Shown piece after piece: positions 10,546 to 19,329 of a stretch of 64,000 nt of DNA. Made by a program: the position numbers and the translations under genes. The notes beneath the pieces are model-generated. The model did no database searches. It was not told where the DNA came from and was given only the letters and a program-made list of their open reading frames with translations. This stretch comes from an uncultured bacterium. Its GTDB lineage: Bacteria; Desulfobacterota; BSN033; UBA1163. The stretch is taken from positions 97,058-161,057 of the forward strand of contig CALLAL010000013.1 in the NCBI GenBank assembly GCA_938002255.1, in the 5' to 3' direction. The stretch's first letter is position 1. Each line of letters opens with the position of its first letter.

Positions 10546-11466
10546 ATGCCCAATCCAATTCTTGTTCTCGGTAGTTCCAATATGGACCTCATTCTCAAAG
10601 TGCCCCGTTTTAACCATCCAGGGGAAACCCTTCGGGCAGAAAGCCTCACCACCGTTTTCGGAGGCAAGGGTGCCAATCAGGCGATTGCAGCGAAACAGTT
10701 AGGAGCCGAGGTAGCCCTCATCACCCGACTGGGCGATGACCCTTATGGAAGAGCCTATCGTCGTTATATGGTCGAGAAAGGTCTCCATCCAAAATCGATC
10801 TTTCTTGACAAAAAAGTCCCGACCGGAATCGCTTTCATCGAACTTGATCCGAAAGGAGAAAACAGGATTGTCGTGGCTCAGGGATCCAATCGATTTCTCT
10901 CGACGACGGATCTGAAAGAATGCTCTTCCCTCTTTAAAAAAACCAAAATCTTTGTCACTCAATTGGAAATTCCTTTTGAAACCGTCACCACAGGTCTAAA
11001 GATGGCTAAAGATTCAGGTGCTCTCACCCTTCTTAACCCTTCACCCTCGCAACCTCTCTCCCCAACGATTTTTTCCTTGATCGATTTCCTGGTACCCAAT
11101 GAGCTGGAGGCTCAGGCTCTCACTCATTCAAAGATGAAGCGTAACCACGATCTACCGAAGATAGCAGAAAACCTATTGAAGAGAGGCGTAAAAAATGTGG
11201 TCATCACCCTGGGTTCCAAAGGTCTTTACTTCAAAAACGAAAGAGAAGAAATCTGGATGAAAGCCTTTAAGGTAAAGGTAGTGGATACCACTGCCGCAGG
11301 GGACGCCTTCATGGGAGGATTAGCCTGCGCTCTTTCCGAAAATAGACCGATGAGAGAGGCTCTAAGATTTGCCAACGCCGCTGGCGCCCTCGCCACCACC
11401 AAACTCGGTGCCCAACCCTCCCTGCCCTTAAGGAAAGAGGTTGAAGCTTTTACAGAGAATCCGTAG
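10546..11466 (+). CDS. rbsK: Ribokinase, PfkB family
   Basis: Phosphorylates ribose to ribose-5-phosphate in the cytoplasm. The 306-residue product shows the N-terminal [20 protein letters not shown], the [16 protein letters not shown] motif and the PfkB signature 2 with the catalytic aspartate, [17 protein letters not shown]. These are specific to the ribokinase branch. GAGGAAG precedes the ATG. Its partner upstream is the nucleoside hydrolase. Confidence 0.92.
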   Translation: MPNPILVLGSSNMDLILKVPRFNHPGETLRAESLTTVFGGKGANQAIAAKQLGAEVALITRLGDDPYGRAYRRYMVEKGLHPKSIFLDKKVPTGIAFIELDPKGENRIVVAQGSNRFLSTTDLKECSSLFKKTKIFVTQLEIPFETVTTGLKMAKDSGALTLLNPSPSQPLSPTIFSLIDFLVPNELEAQALTHSKMKRNHDLPKIAENLLKRGVKNVVITLGSKGLYFKNEREEIWMKAFKVKVVDTTAAGDAFMGGLACALSENRPMREALRFANAAGALATTKLGAQPSLPLRKEVEAFTENP

Positions 11467-11517
11467 TCTTTTCTTTTATAAAATGGATGGGTTAGATAAT
11501 GGGGGGAGAAAGACCTT

Positions 11518-13101
11518 CTAAAAGTGAACCCTCAGTCCCAAAGAAAATTGATAATATTTGAAACCGGAAGCCGTATCTAAGGCATTATTTCCCGCCTCTG
11601 TGGCTATTTCGAAGTTAAATCTTTTACCGATACGATACTGGATCACTCCAGTCCCACCCACTATGAAATCGTGATTCCGATCCCCATACCTCCGAAAGGA
11701 TTGATATCCCACATAGGGCTCAAGAAGGAGAGAATACCTTTCTCCTTCAAACCCCAAAGTAGCTAAAAGTTGATGCGAAAGAAAATGGTCCGGATCGAAG
11801 TATCCCTTGCGGGTTTGCTTGCCAAAATCGAGATACCTCAACCGATAACCCAATGTCAGTCTTGGATCTCTAAACAGGAGAGTATATCGGGGGATCAATT
11901 GAAAATCGTGGGAATGGTTACCATCAGAATAATCTTTATAAGAGTAGCTCCCATACAAGGAAACATCATCTCCAAGGTTCTGATTGACCTGTAAGCCCAA
12001 TTGAGTTACTCGGATTCTGTTCTCGATTAACTGGGCGGTCTCCATCAACACAGATCGAGATAATCCCGCTCCAACCGCTCCGCGATAGAGATCAAGATTG
12101 ACGTTGACATTTCCTATCAGGTCATGATTCGTTTTCCGATGACGGAGTTGACTGACGCCTAAGCTTCCCCTAAAATCCAGGAGGTCAAAAAACCTCGAAT
12201 GGGCTCTCAGAGATAGCTCCTCGCTCTGATGATCTCTCTCTTTAGCCTTCGCATGGGTTTCGATGAAATGGAGGCCCACTTGCCAGGACTCTATCCACCC
12301 CCCTCCAGACAGAGTATAGCGGTGCAATCGGTTGTGATCCGTGTCGCTATAAAATTGATACTGCCCTCCTAAGAAAGGGTGTGTTCTCCTTTGAATCTCT
12401 TCCTGAAGCTTTTTCAACTCCTTTTCTTGGTAAGAGTAATTGGGCCTCAAAAGGGACACACTTTCCTGAGCTTCCTTGCGATTCCCTCTGGCAAGCAGGG
12501 CATAGGTTAACCCCAGGCGGATATCGAAGTCCTCTTTTTCTTTCAATAACTCCTGATAGAGGGAAATCGCCTTCTGAAGCTCTCCTCTCCATCTCCATAC
12601 ATTGGCTTGAATGAATCGGGCGTCTCGATTTTGAGGACTTCTCTGTAAGATAGCATCGACTTCCCTCAGAGCCTCCCTAAAGCGCCCTGACCAAGAAAGG
12701 CATCGGGCCAGGTGAAGTCTTGCGTCCAGATGCTCTGGATTGGCCTGAAGGATCTCTGAAAGCACTTGCATAGCCTCTTTCAGATGGCCTCCCCAAGAAA
12801 GATGAATCGCCATTTGCAATCGTTCGGCTTCAGAAAAACCATTGCGGTCCAGTGAGAGAGCTTTGAGATATTCCATCGCTGCTTTTTTAAATTCTTCTCG
12901 AATTGCCCAGACCCTTCCTAACCCCTGATGGAGTTTTGCCCTTTCTCTGTCGTCCCGAGAATCCCTGATGGCTAACTGATAGGCTTCAATGGCCTCCTCG
13001 TATTTCCCTGCCTTGACAAACTCCTCCGGGGGCACTGCGCCACAGAGGCCAGCTTTTAATAAAAGGAGGATTCCGATGACCCATCCTGTTTTCATCATCA
13101 T
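11518..13101 (-). CDS. TPR plus YaiO-like outer-membrane beta-barrel protein, putative polysaccharide exporter
   Basis: The 527-residue product has a signal peptide (residues 1 to about 22), five or six tetratricopeptide repeats to about residue 245 (for example NPEHLDARLHLARCLSWSGR), then a beta-strand-rich C-terminal half of about 280 residues ending in RVHF, the terminal aromatic typical of Bam-inserted barrels. The architecture matches PgaA (TPR plus porin), although PgaA is longer (about 800), and the barrel resembles the YaiO family. It is the last gene of a five-gene operon, and its ATG overlaps the deacetylase stop by 4 bases. I infer that it passes the polymer across the outer membrane. 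A role only as scaffold or maturation factor is also possible. Confidence 0.85.
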   Translation of the reverse strand: MMMKTGWVIGILLLLKAGLCGAVPPEEFVKAGKYEEAIEAYQLAIRDSRDDRERAKLHQGLGRVWAIREEFKKAAMEYLKALSLDRNGFSEAERLQMAIHLSWGGHLKEAMQVLSEILQANPEHLDARLHLARCLSWSGRFREALREVDAILQRSPQNRDARFIQANVWRWRGELQKAISLYQELLKEKEDFDIRLGLTYALLARGNRKEAQESVSLLRPNYSYQEKELKKLQEEIQRRTHPFLGGQYQFYSDTDHNRLHRYTLSGGGWIESWQVGLHFIETHAKAKERDHQSEELSLRAHSRFFDLLDFRGSLGVSQLRHRKTNHDLIGNVNVNLDLYRGAVGAGLSRSVLMETAQLIENRIRVTQLGLQVNQNLGDDVSLYGSYSYKDYSDGNHSHDFQLIPRYTLLFRDPRLTLGYRLRYLDFGKQTRKGYFDPDHFLSHQLLATLGFEGERYSLLLEPYVGYQSFRRYGDRNHDFIVGGTGVIQYRIGKRFNFEIATEAGNNALDTASGFKYYQFSLGLRVHF

Positions 13102-13871
13102 TCTTCCCTCCCAATGTATTGCTTAAAGGAGACCAGGTCGAGTTTATAATTGATATTGAGTCTGGGAATTTTATCCCATCCTGAAGCTCTCTGAAAGAAC
13201 CCTTCTGTGGAGGTTAGAAAATATTGAAATCCAAGTTTTTTAGCCACTCGGATGCTCTCCTCACTAAAATAACCGAAGGGCCATGCCAAAATTTTAAAGG
13301 GGCTTCCAGTTTCCCGCTTGACCACCTCTTGAAATCGTTCAAGGTCACTCTGCAGCTTGGTATCCGATACAGAGAGAACTCCTCTGGAGTGGTGAAGCTC
13401 ATAGGTATGGCATCCCAGATCAACAATTCCACTTCTCAAAAGGTATCGATATTCATCCCAGCTCAGAAGAGGTCGATTCTCTCCAAAACGAATAAATGTC
13501 CCTACCCTCGCGCCGATGAGGTTCAGGGTGGCTTTGAATTGATAGATCTGGAGTAAAGGGAAAGCAATATCAATAAAAGAGGCATAGCCATCATCGAAGG
13601 TGATGACGATCTTTTTCTTCAGTGTGTCTTCAGGAATGGATGGAATCTCATGAAACAGGAGAGTTTGGTATCCCTCTGAATAGAGCCATTCCATCTGGGC
13701 AGCAAATTGAGCCGGAGAAAGGGTATAATCGTCTTTAGTCGTGTTGGAGATGTCATGATAGAGCAGAACGGGAATTCTCCCCGCCTGACACCAGCCCTTT
13801 TGTGTTAGCCCTGAAGAAATGAGAAAGGCACTTGCACTGGCTTTTAAAAAGTCTCTTCGCGTCAAGGTCAT
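13098..13871 (-). CDS. Polysaccharide deacetylase with Tat signal, PgaB-like catalytic motif
   Basis: Carbohydrate esterase family 4 NodB-type deacetylase, 257 residues. Motif 1 is TFDDGY (metal-binding aspartate at 93-94) and motif 2 is HTYELH (155-160), which resembles the HTYDLH version found in PgaB rather than the common HSxxHP. The N-terminus MTLTRRDFLKASASAF is a twin-arginine signal, so it should be exported folded to the periplasm. I place the start at 13871, where ATG overlaps the upstream stop as ATGA. A longer in-frame extension would overlap the preceding gene by about 90 bases and destroy the Tat signal. It probably removes acetyl groups from N-acetylhexosamine units of the polymer. 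Confidence 0.88.
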   Translation of the reverse strand: MTLTRRDFLKASASAFLISSGLTQKGWCQAGRIPVLLYHDISNTTKDDYTLSPAQFAAQMEWLYSEGYQTLLFHEIPSIPEDTLKKKIVITFDDGYASFIDIAFPLLQIYQFKATLNLIGARVGTFIRFGENRPLLSWDEYRYLLRSGIVDLGCHTYELHHSRGVLSVSDTKLQSDLERFQEVVKRETGSPFKILAWPFGYFSEESIRVAKKLGFQYFLTSTEGFFQRASGWDKIPRLNINYKLDLVSFKQYIGREE

Positions 13872-16285
13872 TCGATCCTCTCCGGAATCCCAAGCAAATA
13901 TTTTTGATACTGATAGTAGGCCGGCTTCAGGGCGGTATGATAAGTTGGCATATGCCATTCCTCCCAGGTGTATGCCTTGACCTCCTCCCGTTTGAGCTTC
14001 TCGGGTAAAACATCCGTAATGTTAATTTTCTGGCCTGTTTTTTGAGCAAAAATATGACCGTCCTGGGGTAGGTAGGAAAAGACGATAAGGCGGATGCCAT
14101 CGGTCTTTTTCGATATGGAATTTCGATCCTTCCATAGCACCCTTCGTGAACTTGGATCTGTAAACTGGAGAAGACTCCAGGAAAGACGAATTTCAATCAC
14201 ATTATCAACGAAGTAGAAATCGGCTAAAGAGTCATAGTCCGAATGCTTCGGGTCTAAACTCCCGTATCTTAACCGGGATGTAAAATGGACCCGTGCGGGG
14301 AAAAAACTTTTTCCATCTTTGCTGACTCTTCGGGCGTTGCTCTTATGGAGGATGACCACCCAATCACCCTGATTGGATTCCTGAGGAAGAATCTCTTCTC
14401 GCCCTTCGTTCAGATATTGATCATAATCTTTGCAGACCAACATTCGACTTTTTGATTTTCCGGCAAGGTGGATTAAAAATTTGAGTCCGATGGGTAGGGT
14501 CACAAGGGTATTCAAGGGGAGGTTAAATTCTCCCTGGTCTGGCGAAACTGTATCCAGTCCGACAAGATAATGGGCCTTTGTAAAATCAATGGGACCTTTG
14601 GTCTCGATGAAGAGATAGAAAAACCCTTCATCATGCTGCGCCATCACTTTCTTTAAAAATCGGGCCTCGTCAAAACCGTCTTTAAATCTAAAAACCATCT
14701 GATCCGTACGCTTCTCATAGAGAAGGTTTGCTCCCCGCCAATCCTCTTTCTCCCCAGCCAATCGCACTTTCTTCCCGGGATATCCCGGATAGAGCGATAA
14801 GAGTCCGTAGTTTTCTTCGGCATCTTGATGATTATACCAATAGGGTTTTCGATCCGGGGGATGATAATAAGGGAGAAAAAGCCAGTTTTTCTTAAACCAT
14901 TCATCAAACCAGGAAAACAAGATCCCACCCGCCATCTTGGCTTGATAAATGGCCCGCATCAAGATTCCATCGATCTCTCCCTGTTGCACGTCTGAGTGTT
15001 CTCCTTGATGCCATCCCCTGTGATGCCAATGGGCATTGATCCGACTGCTCGGAACGCCGAACTCTCCTACGAGGACGGGTTGAGTTCCATGGTAGGCTTT
15101 AAGCTGCCGGAGATAGGTTAAAAAAGGATGCTCTTCCTGAAGGAACTCATTGACCATGAAATCGGGGTAATAGGGATAAATGTGATAGGTGGCAAAGAAT
15201 CCATTCCCACGAAGGGTTTTAATCTTTGTGAGATCAAGAGTTTCTTCGTCCTCGTTCTCGTTGCAGAGAGCCCGATTGACCTTAATCCCCTGGAACTCGA
15301 GATTCTCTTCATAAGTGGATTCCATGGGATGGATCAAAGGATCAAGGGTGGGCCAGTTGACCACACTCACAGGATGGGAGAGGTTGTATTGTTCCTCTTC
15401 ATAGCACTGCACGTAGTCCACCATCTCCGCCATCCAGGTCTCAAACGGTGTCCCTTGTTCGATGGCTACAAAACTTCCACGATAACTTTTTAAAATCCTT
15501 TGCTGCATCTCGTTGAATCGTTTGACCGCGCAGGACTCCCATTCTCGGCCAAACAGAAAGGCAATCGTAAAGGATGAAACATCATGGCAATAATGACCAG
15601 AAGCCCTTCCCTTTTTCTCAGAAAGGGAGACGGCTCCATGAATGGCATCAATCGTATGGCGAATACTTTCCTGGATATCTTTCAGGTATGAAGGTTCATA
15701 GAAATCGTTTGGGGTGGGCAATTCTACCCAGATCCCTTGAAATAAATAGAGTCTTCGACTGAATCGGTTGAATTGGAAAAGGGCCTCATAAAAAGAAGGC
15801 GGATGGAGCGTGTAGAGTCGAATCGAATTGATTCCGAGTTCATGGATCTTTTCAAACCACTTGAGATAGGTGCCTTTTTCAATGGGAAACTCGCCCGGAA
15901 AATAGCCGGGTAACCCTAATCCAAGGTTGATCCCTTTCACAAAGATTTTTTTCCATCTTCCCATCTCAAGCAGTTCAAGGTAATCGGCCGAAACCCTGAA
16001 AAGGACCTCCCTGGTAAACGACGTCTCAGCCCTTTGGTCTTTGATCTGCTCAAGGGATTCGAGGGAACGGATAGCACCGGAATGATTCGGTTCGATTTCC
16101 AGAGCCTTATGAAAAGCCCAATGGGCTTTCTGCCGATTCTCTAATCGGAGATAGGCCATCCCTAACCCATAATAGGTTTCCGCACGGGGTCCTCTTTCAA
16201 GAGACCTCTTGAAGAGGTTAATCGCCTCCTGGCAGTCTCCGTTTCGCAACGCTAAAAATCCGATGTCTTCGCATTGAGTCTTCAT
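13868..16285 (-). CDS. TPR domain fused to a clan-A glycoside hydrolase-like domain
   Basis: 805 residues. Residues 1-80 hold about two TPRs (AETYYGLGMAYLRLENRQ). Residues 115-530 form a (beta/alpha)8 glycoside hydrolase-like domain: FVKGINLGLGLPGYF at strand 1, a candidate acid/base E248 in FGREWES at the strand-4 position, and a candidate nucleophile E408 in VLVGEFGVPSS at strand 7. The C-terminal 270 residues are beta-rich and may bind carbohydrate. No signal peptide or membrane segment is visible, which is odd for a polysaccharide hydrolase. Translation is coupled to both neighbours by ATGA overlaps. It may play the part of the PgaB hydrolase domain, but with the deacetylase on a separate chain. 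The family number is not certain. Confidence 0.82.
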   Translation of the reverse strand: MKTQCEDIGFLALRNGDCQEAINLFKRSLERGPRAETYYGLGMAYLRLENRQKAHWAFHKALEIEPNHSGAIRSLESLEQIKDQRAETSFTREVLFRVSADYLELLEMGRWKKIFVKGINLGLGLPGYFPGEFPIEKGTYLKWFEKIHELGINSIRLYTLHPPSFYEALFQFNRFSRRLYLFQGIWVELPTPNDFYEPSYLKDIQESIRHTIDAIHGAVSLSEKKGRASGHYCHDVSSFTIAFLFGREWESCAVKRFNEMQQRILKSYRGSFVAIEQGTPFETWMAEMVDYVQCYEEEQYNLSHPVSVVNWPTLDPLIHPMESTYEENLEFQGIKVNRALCNENEDEETLDLTKIKTLRGNGFFATYHIYPYYPDFMVNEFLQEEHPFLTYLRQLKAYHGTQPVLVGEFGVPSSRINAHWHHRGWHQGEHSDVQQGEIDGILMRAIYQAKMAGGILFSWFDEWFKKNWLFLPYYHPPDRKPYWYNHQDAEENYGLLSLYPGYPGKKVRLAGEKEDWRGANLLYEKRTDQMVFRFKDGFDEARFLKKVMAQHDEGFFYLFIETKGPIDFTKAHYLVGLDTVSPDQGEFNLPLNTLVTLPIGLKFLIHLAGKSKSRMLVCKDYDQYLNEGREEILPQESNQGDWVVILHKSNARRVSKDGKSFFPARVHFTSRLRYGSLDPKHSDYDSLADFYFVDNVIEIRLSWSLLQFTDPSSRRVLWKDRNSISKKTDGIRLIVFSYLPQDGHIFAQKTGQKINITDVLPEKLKREEVKAYTWEEWHMPTYHTALKPAYYQYQKYLLGIPERIE

Positions 16286-17727
16286 CGTCTCTCAGTTCGG
16301 CTCTTTTTAGGTTTAGCAAATCTTCGACGAGTGATTTTCCCCCAGCCATTCTCTCCGAACAAAAGTTGAAAGAGGGCTTGTACTCTCCACCAGGCATTGA
16401 GCTGGCGATATCCAAAATTTTCAAGGATAGCATAGAGCATCAATTTCAAGACAGAAGTCCATTTAGGATACCTTCGATAGGTCATCTCTTCGATCAAAAT
16501 AGCCCCCACCGAAAGAAAAACACCATAAAGGAAAGCCAGCAGGAGAAAGAGCCAGAACATCTGAATGTTGATAAGATTGAAATAGAATGAGAGAAAAACG
16601 ACACCATAGCCCAACAATTCGATCGCGGGGCCCAGAAGTTCAATAAAAAAAGTAGTCGGAAAGGCCACAAGGCCAATTTTCCCATACCGAGGGTTGAAAA
16701 GCATCCGCAGATTTGAGAATAAGGTCGTCGCTAATCCTCTCTGCCAGCGCCGGCGTTGCCGAGCTAAGATCAAATACCGATCCGGGACCTGAGTCCAAGA
16801 AACCGGTTCTGGAATAAAAGAGATTTGATAAAGCTGTTTTCGCTCTCTGAGTCTCCGATGAAGGCGGACAATTAATTCAAAGTCCTCGGTGACGGTATGT
16901 TTGGCGTATCCTCCCACCTCTTGGACCGCTTTCTTTTGAAAAACCGAGAAGGCACCCGAGAGGACAAGGAGACAGCCTAAGGTGCTCCATCCCGTTCGGC
17001 CGAAGAGAAAGGATCGAAGATACTCCACCACCTGAAAAATTAAGATATCTTTTCGCGGGAGGTCGATGTTGACAATTCTCCCTTCCTCCACGGTGCATCC
17101 ATCCAGGACACGAATGATCCCGCCACTGGCCACCAACTCTTCAGATTCGAGAAAAGGCTTCATAATTTTTAGTAAAGCGTCTCGCTCGAGAATCGTATCT
17201 GCATCGATTGAACAGAAGTAGGGACTTCTGGCCATATTGATCCCAACGTTGAGGGAGTCTGATTTTCCCCCCCAGGGTTTCTGGATCACAGTCAGGTTTG
17301 GATATCGGGGATTGATATAGAAACTCTTAACCGGTCCTGTAGGAATCATCGGTCGGTAAATAAGATCAACAGGATAGAGATGGAAATGTTGGATAAGTTG
17401 TTCCACTGTTTTATCAGTTGAGCCATCGTCGATGACAATCACTTCATGGGAGGGATAATCCAGATGGAGAAGGGATCGGACCGTATCCACAATGGTTAAC
17501 TCTTCATTGTGGGCTGGGACGAGGATGGAGACCGGAGGGGTCACAGGGGAAGACGCCATTTCATGATATCCTGCAAAAAAGCTCCTTCTCAATTGTTGAA
17601 GAGCGGTGGACATGGAGAGGAGGAGCAGAGAAAAATAGATGCTGTTGGCAAAACCAAAATAGAAGATTACAAAGTAGTTAAACCCCAGGACGATTGGAAT
17701 TAAAAATTCATGGGAGAAGAGGCTCAT
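16282..17727 (-). CDS. Processive family-2 glycosyltransferase, PgaC/BcsA type
   Basis: Inner-membrane polysaccharide synthase, 481 residues. An N-terminal hydrophobic region (about 10-45) precedes a GT-A domain with IDDGSTDKT (D100-D101), the DAD motif in SIDADT (175-177), TED (280-282) and QRRRWQRG (324-331). This D, DxD, TED, Q(Q/R)xRW set defines processive synthases such as PgaC, cellulose synthase and NodC. Three or more membrane segments follow (345-440). No PilZ domain is present. The long insert after DDGS (about 115-150) is a family variation. It is the core of the operon and its start overlaps the HEAT gene by 4 bases. The sugar donor is probably UDP-GlcNAc by analogy with the PgaB-like deacetylase, but this is inference. 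Confidence 0.93.
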   Translation of the reverse strand: MSLFSHEFLIPIVLGFNYFVIFYFGFANSIYFSLLLLSMSTALQQLRRSFFAGYHEMASSPVTPPVSILVPAHNEELTIVDTVRSLLHLDYPSHEVIVIDDGSTDKTVEQLIQHFHLYPVDLIYRPMIPTGPVKSFYINPRYPNLTVIQKPWGGKSDSLNVGINMARSPYFCSIDADTILERDALLKIMKPFLESEELVASGGIIRVLDGCTVEEGRIVNIDLPRKDILIFQVVEYLRSFLFGRTGWSTLGCLLVLSGAFSVFQKKAVQEVGGYAKHTVTEDFELIVRLHRRLRERKQLYQISFIPEPVSWTQVPDRYLILARQRRRWQRGLATTLFSNLRMLFNPRYGKIGLVAFPTTFFIELLGPAIELLGYGVVFLSFYFNLINIQMFWLFLLLAFLYGVFLSVGAILIEEMTYRRYPKWTSVLKLMLYAILENFGYRQLNAWWRVQALFQLLFGENGWGKITRRRFAKPKKSRTERR

Positions 17728-18989
17728 TCAGTTCTCCTCGTTAAATTTCCATTAGAGGACGCAGCTAACTTGAGTAAATTGGACACTTCCAACCTTACCC
17801 CAACCGAGGGATGGTTCTGACTTGCCCAACTTAAAAAATTAGTCATTCCCAGAGAAACCAGAGCGATTAGCAGGCTCCTTTTTAATTCCAACAAAGGATC
17901 GTCTGCATTTCCCAAAGAGTGGATTAACTCTTCAACCATCCCGGATCGCTGTAATTCCTCTGCAATCTGTTCTCTCGCATAACGATCCTTATTTTCTTTG
18001 AGCATTTCAACAATGGCGGAGAGGGCTGGGGGACCAATCTTAAGAAGGGCCTCTGCTGCCGCTGCCCTGACCTGCCAGTTCTCATCAATGAGCCGCTTCG
18101 TCAGGAAATCAATCCCCCTAAAATCCCCGAGAAGGCCTAAGGAACGGCATACTTGAAGTCGAACATACCAAACCGGTTCTTCCTTCATTCCCAGAAGGTC
18201 GGGAATGGTGGAAGGATCATTGATTTTCCCAAGGGCTTTGGCGGTCCTCGCCCGGACCTCTGGATCAGGATGAGCTAATAGAGGGATCAGGGAAGCAATA
18301 GCCTCCTTCGACCCGATCTCTCCTAAGCTATCGACCACCAAACAGAGCGTTCGTGCATCATAGGTCTCCAATTGGGGTAAAAGTGTGGGGAGAAGGGATT
18401 CTCCCATTCGAATCATGGCATTTTTGAGCGTTGAAATGAAAACCCCTGCTTCAGGATTTACCATCTGGGGAAGTTCCTTTACCAGCAGGGGAAGCGAACG
18501 TTCATCGGCAATATGGGCAAGAGAACGCAACGCAACAGACCGCACTTCCTTGTATGGATCCTTCAGCGCTTTGATCAATTCGGCGATAGAAGTCTGTGAT
18601 GCCCCCATGGCACCCAAACGTTCCGCTGCGATGGCACGCTCCCACCGATTTCCTCTTCTTAGAAGGGACTGATAAAATTCGGCATATCCAAATTCCTGAA
18701 AGAGTTTTTCAACAGATCTTTTTTTCTCCTTCATTGCGTTTGTCTTCAATTCCAAAAGAACTTTTTCTAATGCCTGCCATTCAACGGCATGGAGTGAATA
18801 TTTCCATTCATAGGGAAACGGAACATTCGGATCTTCTAAAAACTTGACAATCAGAGGCTTCATCCGCTCAACCTCTCGATCCAGCCTCTTAAAATAGACT
18901 CCTCTTCGCCATCTTCTCAAAGCGATGAAAGCAAAAATAAACAGAATAAAAAGGAAGAATAAGAAGATAACAAACGTTATAAGGGCCAT
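17724..18989 (-). CDS. Membrane-anchored HEAT-repeat protein, first gene of the polysaccharide operon
   Basis: 421 residues. Residues 2-25 form one very hydrophobic segment followed by RRWRRG, predicting a cytoplasmic C-terminal domain. From about residue 120 the chain consists of HEAT/PBS-lyase-like repeats, for example DPYKEVRSVALRSLAHI, DPEVRARTAKALGKI and DENWQVRAAAAEALLKIG. Such solenoids bind proteins. The gene is translationally coupled to the glycosyltransferase and may take the place of the small PgaD partner or recruit the TPR-hydrolase. No clear Shine-Dalgarno sequence precedes the ATG. Function is unknown. The family call is firm. Confidence 0.85.
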   Translation of the reverse strand: MALITFVIFLFFLFILFIFAFIALRRWRRGVYFKRLDREVERMKPLIVKFLEDPNVPFPYEWKYSLHAVEWQALEKVLLELKTNAMKEKKRSVEKLFQEFGYAEFYQSLLRRGNRWERAIAAERLGAMGASQTSIAELIKALKDPYKEVRSVALRSLAHIADERSLPLLVKELPQMVNPEAGVFISTLKNAMIRMGESLLPTLLPQLETYDARTLCLVVDSLGEIGSKEAIASLIPLLAHPDPEVRARTAKALGKINDPSTIPDLLGMKEEPVWYVRLQVCRSLGLLGDFRGIDFLTKRLIDENWQVRAAAAEALLKIGPPALSAIVEMLKENKDRYAREQIAEELQRSGMVEELIHSLGNADDPLLELKRSLLIALVSLGMTNFLSWASQNHPSVGVRLEVSNLLKLAASSNGNLTRRTE

Positions 18990-19329
18990 TGGGGTCAGAT
19001 ACGATTGGGATATGCGATCAAGGACATTGTAATACCCAATCCTTTTTTGTGTGATCCTCTAAATAAGCAAAAATATTTTTGAGATAAAAATTTAACACTT
19101 ATGTGGGCAAAAAGAAAGTAGGGCCAGCCCCAAACTTTAACCGTTTAGAAAGGCTTGCGGCTTACAGGAGGGATGAATGCGTTTTCAGTTTTTAGTGTTA
19201 AGGGAGGGGGTTATTTTAACCTGCCTTTTTAATATTATTTTTAGCCGAAGGGTTTAACCTCCTTAACAACAAATGTCACAACTATCGAAGGAAGTCCTAC
19301 CCCTTGAGTAGTGAATCTACCCTTGGGGG
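18990..19329. other. 340-bp intergenic region upstream of the polysaccharide operon
   Basis: No gene is supported here. It contains a perfect 14-bp palindrome CAAAAATATTTTTG at 19068-19081, about 80 bases before the HEAT gene start, and several GT-rich inverted repeats: GGTTA/TAACC at 19209-19221, and GTTAAGG at 19197-19203 pairing with the complement near 19260-19267. The latter lie just after the giant-protein gene and may form its 3' end structure. The palindrome is a candidate operator. I see no convincing promoter. Confidence 0.4.

Noticed and set aside
19100..19200. Possible cyclic-di-GMP (GEMM) riboswitch before the polysaccharide operon, suggested by GCCGCAAGCC on the minus strand.
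   Set aside because: The conserved GAAA tetraloop, the GACGCAAAGCC core and the receptor are not all present in order. The match is too short.
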